Below are positions 56,001 to 63,837 of a stretch of DNA of 64,000 bases, one piece after another; position 1 is the first letter of the stretch; every line of letters starts with the position of its first letter. Below the pieces are notes generated by a model that searched no databases, had not been told where the DNA came from, and worked only from the letters and a program-made list of their open reading frames with translations. Both the position numbers and the translations under genes were made by a program. Origin of the DNA: Pachyseris speciosa (taxonomy: Eukaryota; Cnidaria; Anthozoa; Scleractinia; Pachyseridae); the NCBI GenBank assembly GCA_016490735.1, contig JAEMWC010000447.1, forward strand, positions 577,501 to 641,500. The letters run 5' to 3'.

Positions 56001-59000
56001 AATTCTTCGAAAAAATTTCTATTGTTTTGAGCTCCAACATGGCCGCCCTGTCACGTGGTTGCAAACCAAGAATCCGCTGGTTACGTCCCTGTCCCTGTAA
56101 GTGGGCGTCGTAAGTGGGCTGCGTTTGTTGGTTTTCTACTCTGCTCCGAGGTTTTTCTCCGGGTACTCCGGTTTTCTACTCTCTGATTTGATTCATTTAG
56201 AGTTGATTTGATTTAGTCTCCCCCAATTAGTAGAGCATCTGTGCTCGGCTAGAAAGATTTGAGACCTTAATAAAGTGGTTATTATTATTTGTGGAGCTTA
56301 TTTGGGGCAAGGTTTATGTCCCCAAATTTTGCGCCTTTAATGAAGATGTTCTGAGGTAACAAAGAAGAAAGAAAGTGATTACAAACGGGTAGAAAATATT
56401 ACTGCATACTTTTAAAACTCAGTGTCATATTGGTTGTGGCCGTAAAAGTGAGTTAACATTGACGTTTACGGCAAACTGTAGCGTTTGGTCCACAAGAAAA
56501 AGTTGAACATAGACAAACCAACCTGGTGCTGAGGTTTCAACTCTGTAGACGCTTCCAGAATCGTACCATCCCAAGCCCCTGTGGCAGTACCACCCGAATC
56601 CATACCTGGCGTAGTCTCTCTCAGCGGTTGGTCCCCAGCGACATTCTCTTAAGTTCTGAATGGAGAAAATCCGGTATCCCCTGGCAACAGCAGCGTCTCT
56701 GCAAGTTCTTATAATGAAACTGGCATCTGGCAGCCACCATGATCTGACTTGGACGTTTTGCAAGAGAGTAGAGAAAATGCGATGGCCGAAAGGACTGTCT
56801 CGGTAACATCCTAATGCTGTTAGACGTGAGCCTGGGGATTTAGAAGGAAATGATCCGGTGTAAAAATTAAAGCTCTGCGATGCAGGTCGATCGTGATTGG
56901 CCATCGATTCTGAACAATTCAATAATTCTTTGCGCGCACACCACTTGTACGTCAAATTAGTGGTCAACGAATTGGAAATTATGCAAAAATCGACCGAATC
57001 AGCAAACTTGCGATCGATGAAGGGCTGAGGCTTTCCTTAGTAATCTTACCAGGCCAGGGGTGTTGTTACCTGTACGCACGGACGCACGTGCCTATCTGAA
57101 AAAGTCGAAAACTCTACATGAAATTCATGTTTATTGTTCTTCGAGATCCAGAGACGTACACATGAGTTATTTTTTGTAGATTTCTAAGAATCGCGAACCT
57201 GAATAAAAATTAACTTAGGTGTTTTAAGGATACACGGTATACGTGGTATACATGGTACACGGAGGTAAAAACTCATTCATTTGTGAATAAAATTCTGAGA
57301 TACAGATGTATCACTAACTCGTTACGTTATATTTCTATTCAGTGATCAGAAGAGATCGAAGCACTTCAATAAACTCGAAAACAAAATTTAAAAGCAGCAA
57401 AGAATTTTTCGACATATTTTCATATTGAGTTAAGAACGCTTACTCTTACAACATAACCTCACTTTTGGTAAAAGAAAATTTAATCAAGGCACGTGAGAAA
57501 GGTTTGGGACTTTTTGGGGGGAGGGGTGGGATTGAAAAATTGTGCATATCCAGTAGAAAAATCCTGGCTACGCCCTGAGGGCGATATATTCCGCCAACTA
57601 AGTCCAGTGGTCTACTGTTCGGTCTACTGAAACGCTATATCATTGCTTACGTAAAGATACTTGTACAGTTAAGTACGTGTCTACATGGTAATCCGGCTTA
57701 TTTATAGGATGATATATATCAAACGATCACTGAAACAACAAGCCGCCTCAAGAATTAAGAAGTCCTTAAAGTGCTACTACGATCAGAAAATCACTTGTGT
57801 TTTTTTCTTCAAATTTCGAAAGTGTGTTTGCTTAACAACCGACTCGCGAAATTTCAAGCTTTAATTTGGAGAAATCACTTTTTTATTTTGACTGAGATAT
57901 TCTATTTAGTGATCCGCCATTACTATATAGAGAAGAAAAGACAATAATAGTATTATTTTAAAGCAAATTTGTTAAGCGTAATTCATTGTCATTGAGCTTT
58001 TCTTCATGATATCCCTGGTGTGCATAACTTTTCAGTCTGTAAATGAAATGCTAAGAGATAAACTATTGAAATATAACACTACTTTCATATATTTTCAGAA
58101 TCAGCTTGTCAGTTAAACTGTGACCATTTAAGAAGGAAATAAGATTACATGACTTTCGTAGTGTCACTCAAAGTTGTAACGTGAAAGCGCCTGCAAGAGA
58201 GAAGGTTTGGTGTTCATCATCAAAGCTGAAAGTTACGATACTTATCCCGTTACAAAACTATGGACGAAGTTCCGATTGTATGATCATGCAGCCAGAGCTG
58301 TTACCGGTAATTATCTCGTGTTGCTGCGTGCGCATTAAGGACAGAGGCTACTAGGCAATACAAGTCGTGTAGCACTCAGTTGTCCTTATGAATAAAATAG
58401 TTTTGAAAACTATTTGCATCCAGATTAAAACTGTTGATCAGTACTCTTTTATGGTGGTTTTTATTACTTGGTCCTGGGTGGTTCTAGTTTTTGAGTCGGT
58501 GAATGAAATCCTTAACCGTGAACGTTGAAATCAGACCACCGAGGCTCCAGACCAAGTTAAAGTGTTTGTACCCGAATGTTGGCTTAACCCTTTCACCACC
58601 AAGAGGCCTCTCTTTCACGAGTAAAATCGTCTAATGTTAGCCAGAGTAAAATCATTAAAGTCCCTCTTGGTGGTGAAAGGGTTAATGGAGGTCAAATACA
58701 AAAAAAAAAGGCTTAAAAGTTATTTATATGCGCGTGGGATAAAAGTAGTCTATCTATTAGACAGTGCATTAAAATAAATGTATACGTAAGGGGAATTTAT
58801 TGTTTACGTCGTATCTTAAGTGGCTTGAACCTTGAGCACTCAGAAATATTGGTCACAATTAGAAAACCATAATTGGCGAGTAACCGCTTTTAAACAAGTC
58901 TTCCGTTTTCGAGAGTTTAATCTCAAGATGGAATAGTACTAGTACAAATCTATTTTTTCTGTGTCTCTGATTCGATAAGGTCATTTCTAAACATTTTCTG

Positions 59001-60234
59001 TCTAGATTATTATGTTGCAATTAATATCAATTGGCTTTGAGGGAGATGTGTGGTGGATGTTGCCCATTAAAAGGCAATATGCTGTCCGCAATATCCAGTA
59101 GTTGAGTTTTTGATAGTGAAGTTAAAAAGTACTTTCGAAACAAATTCTAATCTTGCTATTGGAAAGTTGACTTTGGCTATCCCGGCTTATCACTGTTGAT
59201 CGACTTACTAGTTTCAAGAGTCTTGTGTAATGGGTGGTATTCAATGTGACATTTGATTGTACCACGCTGCCCAACGAGATGCAATATTGAATCCAGTCTT
59301 TATTTAACTTGCAAATTTGTTGTCACATCTCTCAAATAACTTTTTGCCTTATGTCTGATGGGTATACAGCGTATTAATCCGTTTACAATCGGCAGAAGTC
59401 ACTCAGCTAATAAAGGTTGCTGGTTTTTATCCCTTTTGAACGGCACTCAGTGTTAACATTTTAGGCAGTTTTAATTTATCTATTTTCATTACTCATAAAA
59501 ACAACTTTCACCAAAAAGACGAACGTTCGAGAAAGAGATCAAAATCACCACTTTTCATCTGAAATGTAAGTGCAAAACTAAAAGTCATAGCTCTTTTTCT
59601 AGCTATATATTGCTTTTGTCCCTGTATATATAAATTGTGATGCCCGAGCTACAATTCCCTTAGGAAGAAATCGAGCACAGTTTCTAAAGATAATTTACAG
59701 TGAACTGATGACATTGGATAAAGCAACGACCCCACTCAGTCTCTAGGCTCACAACAACAATAAAATAAGGGGAACCATTAAAGTGATAATTGAATTTATT
59801 TAGTTTAAATTTTCTATCACATTCTTTTAAAATATGGTAAACACTGTTTGTGGTTTATGCTTCAATCCTCTGTCATCCGCCACAAAAGGTGCTGTTGAAG
59901 GGGATATTTAGTTTGCAGTGGTAAACTCCAGGATTCACGGGTCGTTGCGTATGGTTGAAAAAACATGAAATTAGAAAGCTTAAACGTAAATTATATTAGT
60001 TGCTATTAGTTGTGTTACATGCATGTACAGGTCAAAGAGCTCAGTTTGGTTTCTGACGCAAATCACGAAAGAGTACAACATAGCAGATAATGAATGAAAA
60101 ACACAGATGTGATATTGAATAAATTACCTTGACTTTGTGGGGTAACATCACAGCAGATTGTAAATAAAACTAAAAGAATGTACAACTTCTTCCAGACTGC
60201 AAACTGTTCCATTCTGTATAGATGATTGAAGCCA
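44453..60234 (-). CDS. Secreted WSC-like / TSP1(x6) / tyrosinase mosaic protein (right gene)
   Basis: Minus-strand gene with a signal exon (60128-60212), WSC-like exon (56523-56831), six TSP1 exons (55623-55795, 54687-54860, 53501-53677, 52364-52534, 51670-51843, 51161-51334), tyrosinase exons (48294-48656, 47310-47588, 46666-46929) and candidate end exons (45369-45529, 44453-44583). Every internal exon is phase 1-1. Counting the frameshifted TSP1 exon as 58 residues, the order is signal 1-28, WSC-like 29-131, TSP1 132-479, tyrosinase 480-781. All six copper histidines are seen. Family knowledge: tyrosinases oxidise phenols to quinones for pigment, sclerotisation or immune melanisation; TSP1 repeats bind matrix and glycans. 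A matrix- or microbe-anchored extracellular phenoloxidase is therefore inferred. The 1-bp deletion in the first TSP1 exon would break the frame unless it is skipped or is a sequencing error. Confidence 0.8.
45001..45018. repeat. Poly(C) tract
   Basis: An uninterrupted run of about 20 C from 44998. Possible assembly-length uncertainty; lies in an intron or 3' region of the right gene. Confidence 0.9.
45369..45529 (-). CDS. Right gene candidate exon K
   Basis: Acceptor CATTTTTTTAG opens, in phase 1, [20 protein letters not shown], then [20 protein letters not shown] and a charged end (QGDQEKESL) before TGA. The phase matches exon I directly. Codon use looks protein-like and the sequence is highly charged. 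No clear internal donor exists, so it is most simply a terminal exon alternative to 44453-44583. Confidence 0.5.
45636..46013. repeat. (CGCCAT)n hexanucleotide microsatellite, about 375 bp
   Basis: About 60 hexamers with two blocks of (CGCCAC)n/(CGTCAC)n and a decayed right end (cctcaccctcatcacc). It lies in the intron between right-gene exons I and K. It creates frames of HR, AI and AM dipeptides on both strands, none real. Confidence 0.95.
46666..46929 (-). CDS. Right gene exon I: tyrosinase CuB third ligand
   Basis: 264 nt, phase 1-1 (acceptor GACATCCAG, donor GGAG/GTAACG). It reads [20 protein letters not shown], then [13 protein letters not shown]. The FxLHHxxxDxxWxxWQ motif is the classic CuB C-terminal signature; the second His is the expected copper ligand. 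The rest ([20 protein letters not shown] and [10 protein letters not shown]) is the loop and beta-sheet closing the domain. Confidence 0.85.
47310..47588 (-). CDS. Right gene exon H: tyrosinase CuB first two ligands
   Basis: 279 nt, phase 1-1 (acceptor TGATCCAG, donor GGAG/GTACGT). It begins [20 protein letters not shown] and ends with [18 protein letters not shown], where HDTVH gives the HxxxH copper pair. The linker [14 protein letters not shown] and [12 protein letters not shown] blocks are typical of the segment between CuA and CuB in tyrosinases. Confidence 0.85.
48294..48656 (-). CDS. Right gene exon G: tyrosinase CuA
   Basis: 363 nt, phase 1-1 (acceptor TTTTGCAG, donor ACGG/GTATGT). 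A cysteine-rich head ([20 protein letters not shown]) is followed by [19 protein letters not shown] and the CuA set: [17 protein letters not shown] (His spacing 9 and 9) and [10 protein letters not shown]. Three copper ligands are present. The first two thirds are homologous to left-gene exon 4 (4689-4910). Confidence 0.85.
49861..49923. repeat. (TTA)n microsatellite
   Basis: About 20 TTA/ATT units with one interruption. Frames of Ile/Leu across it are artefacts. Confidence 0.95.
50133..50442. repeat. Cluster of (ATT)n and (TAA)n microsatellites
   Basis: Three ATT tracts (about 50133-50175, 50281-50322, 50397-50442) and one inverted ATA tract (50371-50393) within 310 bp, ending directly at the start of a SINE. 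Probably the tails of successively inserted elements. Confidence 0.9.
50446..50690 (+). repeat. tRNA-derived SINE
   Basis: Contains ggttagtggtgagaacgctc (box A region), gggttcgattcccgg (box B), core tctgctccgagaggtttttc, repeated ttgatttgatttgat, then a hairpin tail (gcgccattgatccg...aatggcgcta) ending in ATT repeats. The ATT tail matches the LINE remnant at 16920, which fits LINE-driven mobilisation. Confidence 0.8.
51161..51334 (-). CDS. Right gene exon F: sixth TSP1 repeat
   Basis: 174 nt, phase 1-1 (acceptor TTTAG, donor CCAG/GTATGG). [20 protein letters not shown] with [17 protein letters not shown]. It retains WxxW (C-mannosylation) and CSRTCG (protein O-fucosylation, CxxTCG) sites and six cysteines. 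Nearly identical to exon E, within a 500-bp duplication. Confidence 0.85.
51670..51843 (-). CDS. Right gene exon E: fifth TSP1 repeat
   Basis: 174 nt, phase 1-1. [20 protein letters not shown]; the linker reads [18 protein letters not shown]. It keeps the O-fucosylation and C-mannosylation motifs. The donor is CAAG/GTATGG and the acceptor TTTTTAG. Confidence 0.85.
52364..52534 (-). CDS. Right gene exon D: fourth TSP1 repeat
   Basis: 171 nt, phase 1-1 (acceptor CACTACAG, donor CCAA/GTAAGT). [20 protein letters not shown] with [13 protein letters not shown] and ICNTQQC. A diverged repeat: WxxW is present, but CTSSCN lacks the glycine of the O-fucosylation site. It was not part of the recent duplications. 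Confidence 0.85.
52603..52800. repeat. (GATAAC)n/(GATAGC)n hexanucleotide microsatellite
   Basis: About 33 hexamers alternating in blocks of gataac and gatagc. It lies in the right gene's intron between TSP1 exons C and D, 69 bp upstream of exon D's acceptor on the minus strand. DND/DSD, IAI and SLSL frames here are artefacts. Confidence 0.95.
53053..53102. repeat. (AAT)n microsatellite
   Basis: About 16 AAT units plus decayed aacaataac, in the intron between TSP1 exons C and D. Confidence 0.9.
53501..53677 (-). CDS. Right gene exon C: third TSP1 repeat
   Basis: 177 nt, phase 1-1 (acceptor ACATCAG, donor AGAG/GTTTGT). [20 protein letters not shown] with [13 protein letters not shown] and [11 protein letters not shown]. 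Two tandem WxxW motifs are present, but CSRRCR lacks the Thr/Ser and Gly of the O-fucosylation site. More arginine-rich than its neighbours. Confidence 0.85.
54163..54435 (+). repeat. tRNA-derived SINE, full length
   Basis: ggggagcagggttggcatag (box A region with gtggtgagagcgctgg), cggattcgattcccgattcg (box B), a duplicated gtaagtgggcgtcgcaagtg, core ctctgctccgagaggttttt and tail gaccttaataaagtgattat then tatt. It lies antisense in the intron between exons B and C; its 3' half is also part of the 920-935-bp duplication unit. Confidence 0.85.
54687..54860 (-). CDS. Right gene exon B: second TSP1 repeat
   Basis: 174 nt, phase 1-1 (acceptor TTTCTTAG, donor CAAG/GTATGG). [20 protein letters not shown] with [20 protein letters not shown] and QCNTNLC. 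Intact counterpart of the frameshifted exon A. Confidence 0.85.
54978..55132. mobile_element. Foldback MITE family E, copy 1
   Basis: ggtttgcacgtgacgtcacg on the left mirrors cgtggttgcaaacc on the right; ggcagccatgttggag mirrors ctccaacatggccgcc. About 155 bp, in the intron between TSP1 exons A and B. Related decayed sequence near 24545. Confidence 0.85.
55160..55365 (+). repeat. 5'-truncated SINE in duplication unit
   Basis: Starts gtaagtgggcgtcgtaagtg and continues through the SINE core and tail exactly as in 54163-54435, but lacks the tRNA-like head. It marks the junction of the first and second duplication units. Confidence 0.8.
55623..55795 (-). pseudogene. Right gene exon A: first TSP1 repeat, 1-bp frameshift
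   Basis: Same splice sites and sequence as exon B, but 173 nt instead of 174: ctccctctgg here against ctccctcctgg in all other copies (near 55661-55670). The frame changes after ATCP, losing the last two cysteines. Because flanking exons are phase 1-1, skipping it would restore the gene frame. It is either a real decayed exon or a sequencing error. Confidence 0.8.
55913..56067. mobile_element. Foldback MITE family E, copy 2
   Basis: Copied together with its TSP1 exon in the tandem duplication; nearly identical to 54978-55132. It therefore represents one insertion event, not two. Confidence 0.85.
56098..56285 (+). repeat. 5'-truncated SINE in duplication unit, second copy
   Basis: Begins gtaagtgggcgtcgtaagtg and runs through ctctgctccgaggtttttct to the ATT tail; collinear with 55160-55365 apart from small deletions. 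Confidence 0.8.
56523..56831 (-). CDS. Right gene exon 2: WSC-like cysteine-rich domain
   Basis: 309 nt, phase 1-1 (acceptor TAAATCCCCAG, donor CCAG/GTTGGT). It reads [17 protein letters not shown], then [20 protein letters not shown] and a segment with NLRECRWGP and WYCHRGLGW before SVYRVE. The GCYRD start, RTCRDAAxxxGYxxF helix and closing VYRV strand resemble the WSC-like carbohydrate-binding module common in cnidarian secreted proteins. Four cysteines could form two bridges. Likely glycan-binding; specificity unknown. Confidence 0.75.
56832..60127. other. Right gene intron 2, 3.3 kb
   Basis: AT-rich, with a small foldback element at 58584-58685 and no exon or RNA gene seen. It is the largest intron of the gene, a usual place for regulatory elements, but no motif could be assigned. 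Confidence 0.5.
58584..58685. mobile_element. Small foldback element, 102 bp
   Basis: ttaaccctttcaccaccaag on the left is exactly mirrored by cttggtggtgaaagggttaa on the right, with a shorter inner repeat (gtaaaatcgt/gtaaaatcat in direct orientation). No coding capacity. Confidence 0.85.
60128..60234 (-). CDS. Right gene exon 1b: signal peptide
   Basis: Acceptor CTTATTTCACAG at 60235 opens 22 nt of leader, then ATG at 60212. [20 protein letters not shown] begins a classic signal peptide (n-region with KK, hydrophobic ILLVLF core, cleavage plausible after the CCDV region), ending PQSQ in phase 1 at donor CAAG/GTAATT. Residue G29 is completed by the next exon. Confidence 0.8.
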
Positions 60235-60722
60235 CTGTGAAATAAGATTCTAGTATCAAAGATGATTGCTCTGTAACATTATGGGTCAAAATGAAAGATG
60301 TTTCGAGTCGCCAAAGGACAGAAAGGACCAGTTCAAATATCTAGAAAAAATTAAGATTCATTTTTGGCATTTCTTCCCAGAAAATGGCTGGTGTTCAGTT
60401 TTAAAATTTGAATCCATTTAACATTCGTGCAATTATTCTATTTCAGAGAGCATCCTTTTCTTTTAACTTAAGAAATTTAGCAGTCCCATTTAAGTTATCG
60501 ACATGGAGATACCGGTAATTATTATGTATAACTGGTTCGATCGATTGGCTGATCTCCTTTTTGAAAAATAATACGACTCTTTCTCTATATAGCAGAAATT
60601 AAATATCTTCGTAATGAACCATACAAAATAACAGCACTAGTCTCAGTAAATAGGCTCATTTCTATTGTTTCTAAATCACACTTAAATTACGAGTATTACA
60701 CACAGAAACAACGAAAACTCAC

Positions 60723-60755
60723 CTGGAGGCTTCAAGGATTGAATATAGAATGCAA
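60723..60755 (-). other. Right gene 5' untranslated exon
   Basis: A strong donor CTCCAG/GTGAGT (60722/60721) ends a short leader that would start about 30 nt downstream of a TATA box. It would splice to the acceptor at 60235. The transcription start at about 60755 is inferred from TATA spacing only. Confidence 0.55.
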
Positions 60756-60777
60756 AGACTTTGCCGATTTTATTTTC

Positions 60778-60784
60778 ATTTATA
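60778..60784 (-). promoter_or_regulatory. TATA box of the right gene
   Basis: Minus-strand CATATAAATG lies about 55-60 nt before the GTGAGT donor of the 5' exon, the spacing expected for a TATA promoter with a 25-35-nt leader exon. Confidence 0.5.
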
Positions 60785-60789
60785 TGGGT

Positions 60790-61322
60790 TTAGTTTATTC
60801 GTCGCCCAATGAAATTGAAATCATTATCCAAGAGGCCCCTAACAATATTGGTACAATATTAAGAGGATTTCACGCCACATATTCGTTATATTAAGGGTGC
60901 CTCAGTTTTGGTTACGGATGACGTCAAGGTTTCGAAAGTGACACTTAATCCAACACATGCAATGCCTTTTTTAAGTCTGAGCGAAATCACTCTGAAAACA
61001 GAATATAGTGCAACACAGACTGCGTGATGTTAGACAACAATGCAGAGGGATATCCCGGTATATATCCCTAGATCCCTAGTTAGTTACTTGCGTCACCATT
61101 GAAGCGAGGGTAGGGGTAGGGCATGGGTGAGGCGACGATCAGAAATTAACTGAGCCAAAGAGAGCTGATCACACAATCTCAACTGGTCACAACATCAAAT
61201 GGGATCACTTTAACGTTTTGGCAGATTGACGTTCGGATTTACATTGTAAAGTAAAAGAGACGTCATTGATAAAGCTGGCAGTCGGAAAAACTATATATGG
61301 CTTCTGAAGATGTATGGTGTAC
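60790..61322. other. Upstream region of the right gene
   Basis: No gene seen. It contains tatcccggtatatatcccta and other short AT-rich motifs; any regulatory role is unassigned. Confidence 0.4.
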
Positions 61323-61331
61323 CACTGATGT

Positions 61332-62397
61332 TAGCCTCCCACGCAGTCGTTTTTAGGGGACTCGTATTTCACCTCCTCCCCACTAACGCCTGCTTACCCG
61401 CAGCCAACATTCCTTTCCCGCCGCTTAGCCAATCACATTTTACCTACCAAATTCTGGAAGGTTGACCTTGACCTCAGGACGCTTTTCGTGGGATAGCCTG
61501 AGCTCTGATCACCGTGTGCTTTACGTTCAAAATTTCCTGTTTGAATGCCTATCAACTGACTTCAACTTAACAATTTGTGAGAGGAAATAGCGATAATATT
61601 TTCGTCAATATGCCGACTAGTTACGGAAGGTCGCTCATTTATCAAGCAAGCTTCGCCTTCAATCTTCGATATCCTCGCAGCTGGTCATGTTGTAGCTGTT
61701 GTGCCACCTCTCGTGAGTCTGATGAAGGGCCAAGTCAGTTATTATTTACACTGTAAGAAGTATTGGCATATCTTCGGTTAGTCTAAGTGATTTGGAGGAA
61801 GGAAACTTTGCCATCAGTAGACCATAGCGCGGAGTGGATCAAGCCAGAGCGAGCTTCTAGGTAATAAGCTGAATAATTTTACCGTCTGCTTCTCGTGAAC
61901 TGAAGAAAAAAGTACGAAATGGCGCAGTCTATGCCATCGGTGTTAACTTCTGACCGCCTCTCCAGGACGTTTTGGGGTCGCTGTGTGGGCGAATTTCATT
62001 TGATTTCATGCAGGACCACGAGAGATCGAGCTTCCATGTGTGATAATTTCACGTCGGTTTACTCTATCTTTGATCGACTTATAAATGCTTCGGATTTCTA
62101 ACTTGATCGCGTCTAAATTCTTATTCGCTTTTTCAAATTTTAAAAGTCTCTTTTAACACATCGTATTACTTAAAAACAAATCGGCTCCAGCGCTTTGAAA
62201 CGATTACAAATTCGCGAGAGAAAGAAGCACGCATAAGGAATAATTTTACTTGTCATCGCCGGACAGTTTCTCGATCGTGATTGGCTAGGATGCCCGCGAG
62301 TCAAACAATGGGAAAGGAATGTTGACTTCGGGTAAGCAGGCGTTAGTGGGGAGGAGGTGAAATACGAGTCCCCTAAAAACGACTGCGTGGGAGGCTA
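61332..62397. mobile_element. Mutator-like (Pack-MULE-type) element, 1066 bp, carrying RecQ-helicase fragment
   Basis: The first 68 bp (TAGCCTCCCACGCAGTCG onward) are repeated inverted at the right end without mismatch, and weaker similarity extends to about 110 bp. A perfect 9-bp direct repeat CACTGATGT flanks both ends (61323-61331, 62398-62406). Long inverted repeats plus a 9-bp duplication are the hallmark of Mutator-like elements. No transposase is present; the interior holds a decayed helicase gene segment. Confidence 0.8.
61600..61870 (+). pseudogene. Decayed RecQ-like helicase fragment
   Basis: In successive frames the plus strand reads SYGRSLIYQ (RecQ Walker A is GxGKSLxYQ-like), then AGHVVAVVPPLVSLMKGQVS (motif Ia-like, SPLVSLMKDQV in the family), then ISSVSLSDLEEGNFAI and a stop, then RGVDQARASF. 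The order and spacing match the helicase N-terminal core. Two or more frame breaks and a stop make it non-functional. The lysine of Walker A is Arg. Confidence 0.6.
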
Positions 62398-62406
62398 CAC
62401 TGATGT

Positions 62407-62700
62407 ATGCTCGGAGGTGAATAGTACTTGCTGATCACCTCCGAGTTAACCAATCAGAGCGCGCGAAAAGCACTATTCAATTGTGTGGTATAATACTAAT
62501 TTCAATAATCATCAATTCCAGGATACTAATATATAGATTTAGCCAAGCCTAAAAGCGGAGCTCCACAATTATTATTATTTTTATTGGTTTTTATTGGTAT
62601 TGAGCAGCTTCGTATGGCTTTCCTTGCGCCAATATTTTATGTTTAGAGCAGTCAGCAGGAATTGACCGCAGTTCAAAAACCTGAAAACTTTACAACAAAA
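62407..62700. other. No gene; interspersed repeat end at 62538-62580
   Basis: tttagccaagcctaaaagcg then gagctcc and an ATT tract match 16740-16790 in inverse orientation. No coding seen. Confidence 0.5.
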
Positions 62701-62931
62701 CAATGCACGACCCGAATGTTTGTTCGAAAACAAATTTAACCATCAAAAAACGATGAAAACATTTTCACCCAACATCGTGTTTGACCGTTTAACCACCTCT
62801 CTCAACATTATATTTAAACATTTTCATCCAACCTTTAAGTAGTAGTATTCTTTATAATTTTACATAGAAATCGAATAGACTCAGCAGATACCGAGAAAGA
62901 TTTTCGTGAAAGTACATTGAGAATTTCCGAC

Positions 62932-63830
62932 TGCCGGGCATCTAGTATTTTGAAAGCCGTACCCGTGAGTGAAGATTCCAAAGAATGTGCTTTGTGCAAA
63001 CACGAAAAATTCATGCACTAACATACCAAAACCTTCCTTAAGAATCGCTTGGGAGTTATGCCAACGAACATTGAATGCTCTGCGGAGGTTTGGACAATAT
63101 TTCCCGAGAGCTGATCAGTCACGTCACGCTCAGGTTGTCAGAATTTGAATATATTTAAAGTGTCGAAACTAAGATTTCACTCTATGCAGGCTCGACTGTT
63201 GCCTCTACTTCAATTCCAAAGCAGTGTTTGAAATCGCTTGAGTTTTCTAAACAACTTCCTGATGTTTCTACACAAATAAATGAGACATTTCGTGCAAGTG
63301 GACGTAATAATTTCCGACTGCCGGGCATCTAGTATTTTGAAAACCGTACCCGTGAGTCAAGATTCTCGGTAAAGAACATGCTTAATGCAAGCTCGGAGAA
63401 TTTGTCCACAGCAATACTAAACCTTTATTTAGAATCGCTTGGCATTTCTGAACAAACACCAAATACTCTGGTGAGGTTTCGTTGACAATTTCTGCAGATA
63501 TTCATCGGGAGTTGACTCAGAGTGTTAGAAATTGAATATTTTCTAAGTGTCGAAAACAATGAGATTTCACTCTATGCCCAAGCTCGACAGTCGCTTCTAC
63601 TTTTAACCCAAAGCAATATTTGCAATCGCTTGAGATTTCTAAACAAATATCTTATGTTCTTAGAGGACTGAATTAATCGAGCTATTTCAAGAAAATTGAT
63701 CAAAATTTCTGACTGCCGGGTACTGATCTAGTTTTTTGAAATCAATTCACGGCTGCTGGCCAGTGCCAGGTATCTAGACACGTCGTATGTTTGAAAACTG
63801 GCGATGTTGGATGAAAATGTGTGATCGTTT
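62932..63830. repeat. Tandem repeats, about 377-395-bp unit (two full, one partial)
   Basis: aatttccgactgccgggcat at 62932 and 63309, and aatttctgactgccgggtac at 63704, open collinear units with ctagtattttgaaa, cgtacccgtgagt, gaatcgctt and gatttcactctatgc landmarks. Non-coding. It may continue beyond, or be the body of, a larger element that includes 62700-62930 and 63838-64000. Confidence 0.8.
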
Positions 63831-63837
63831 AGCCGGA

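Larger units (their letters stand above)
54431..56520. repeat. Tandem triplication, about 920-935-bp unit carrying a TSP1 exon (two full units, one partial)
   Basis: tatttgcggagcttatttgg at 54431 recurs as tatttgtggagcttatttgg at 55366 and 56286. Each full unit holds a TSP1 exon, a foldback MITE and the 3' half of a SINE in the same order. The third is partial (56286-56520) and runs into the donor of the WSC-like exon. Identity between the two full units is very high by eye, so the duplication is recent. Confidence 0.9.

Noticed and set aside
62932..63830. CRISPR-like or rRNA spacer-like repeats
   Set aside because: Unit length (about 380 bp) and the eukaryotic context rule out CRISPR; no rRNA sequence is present.
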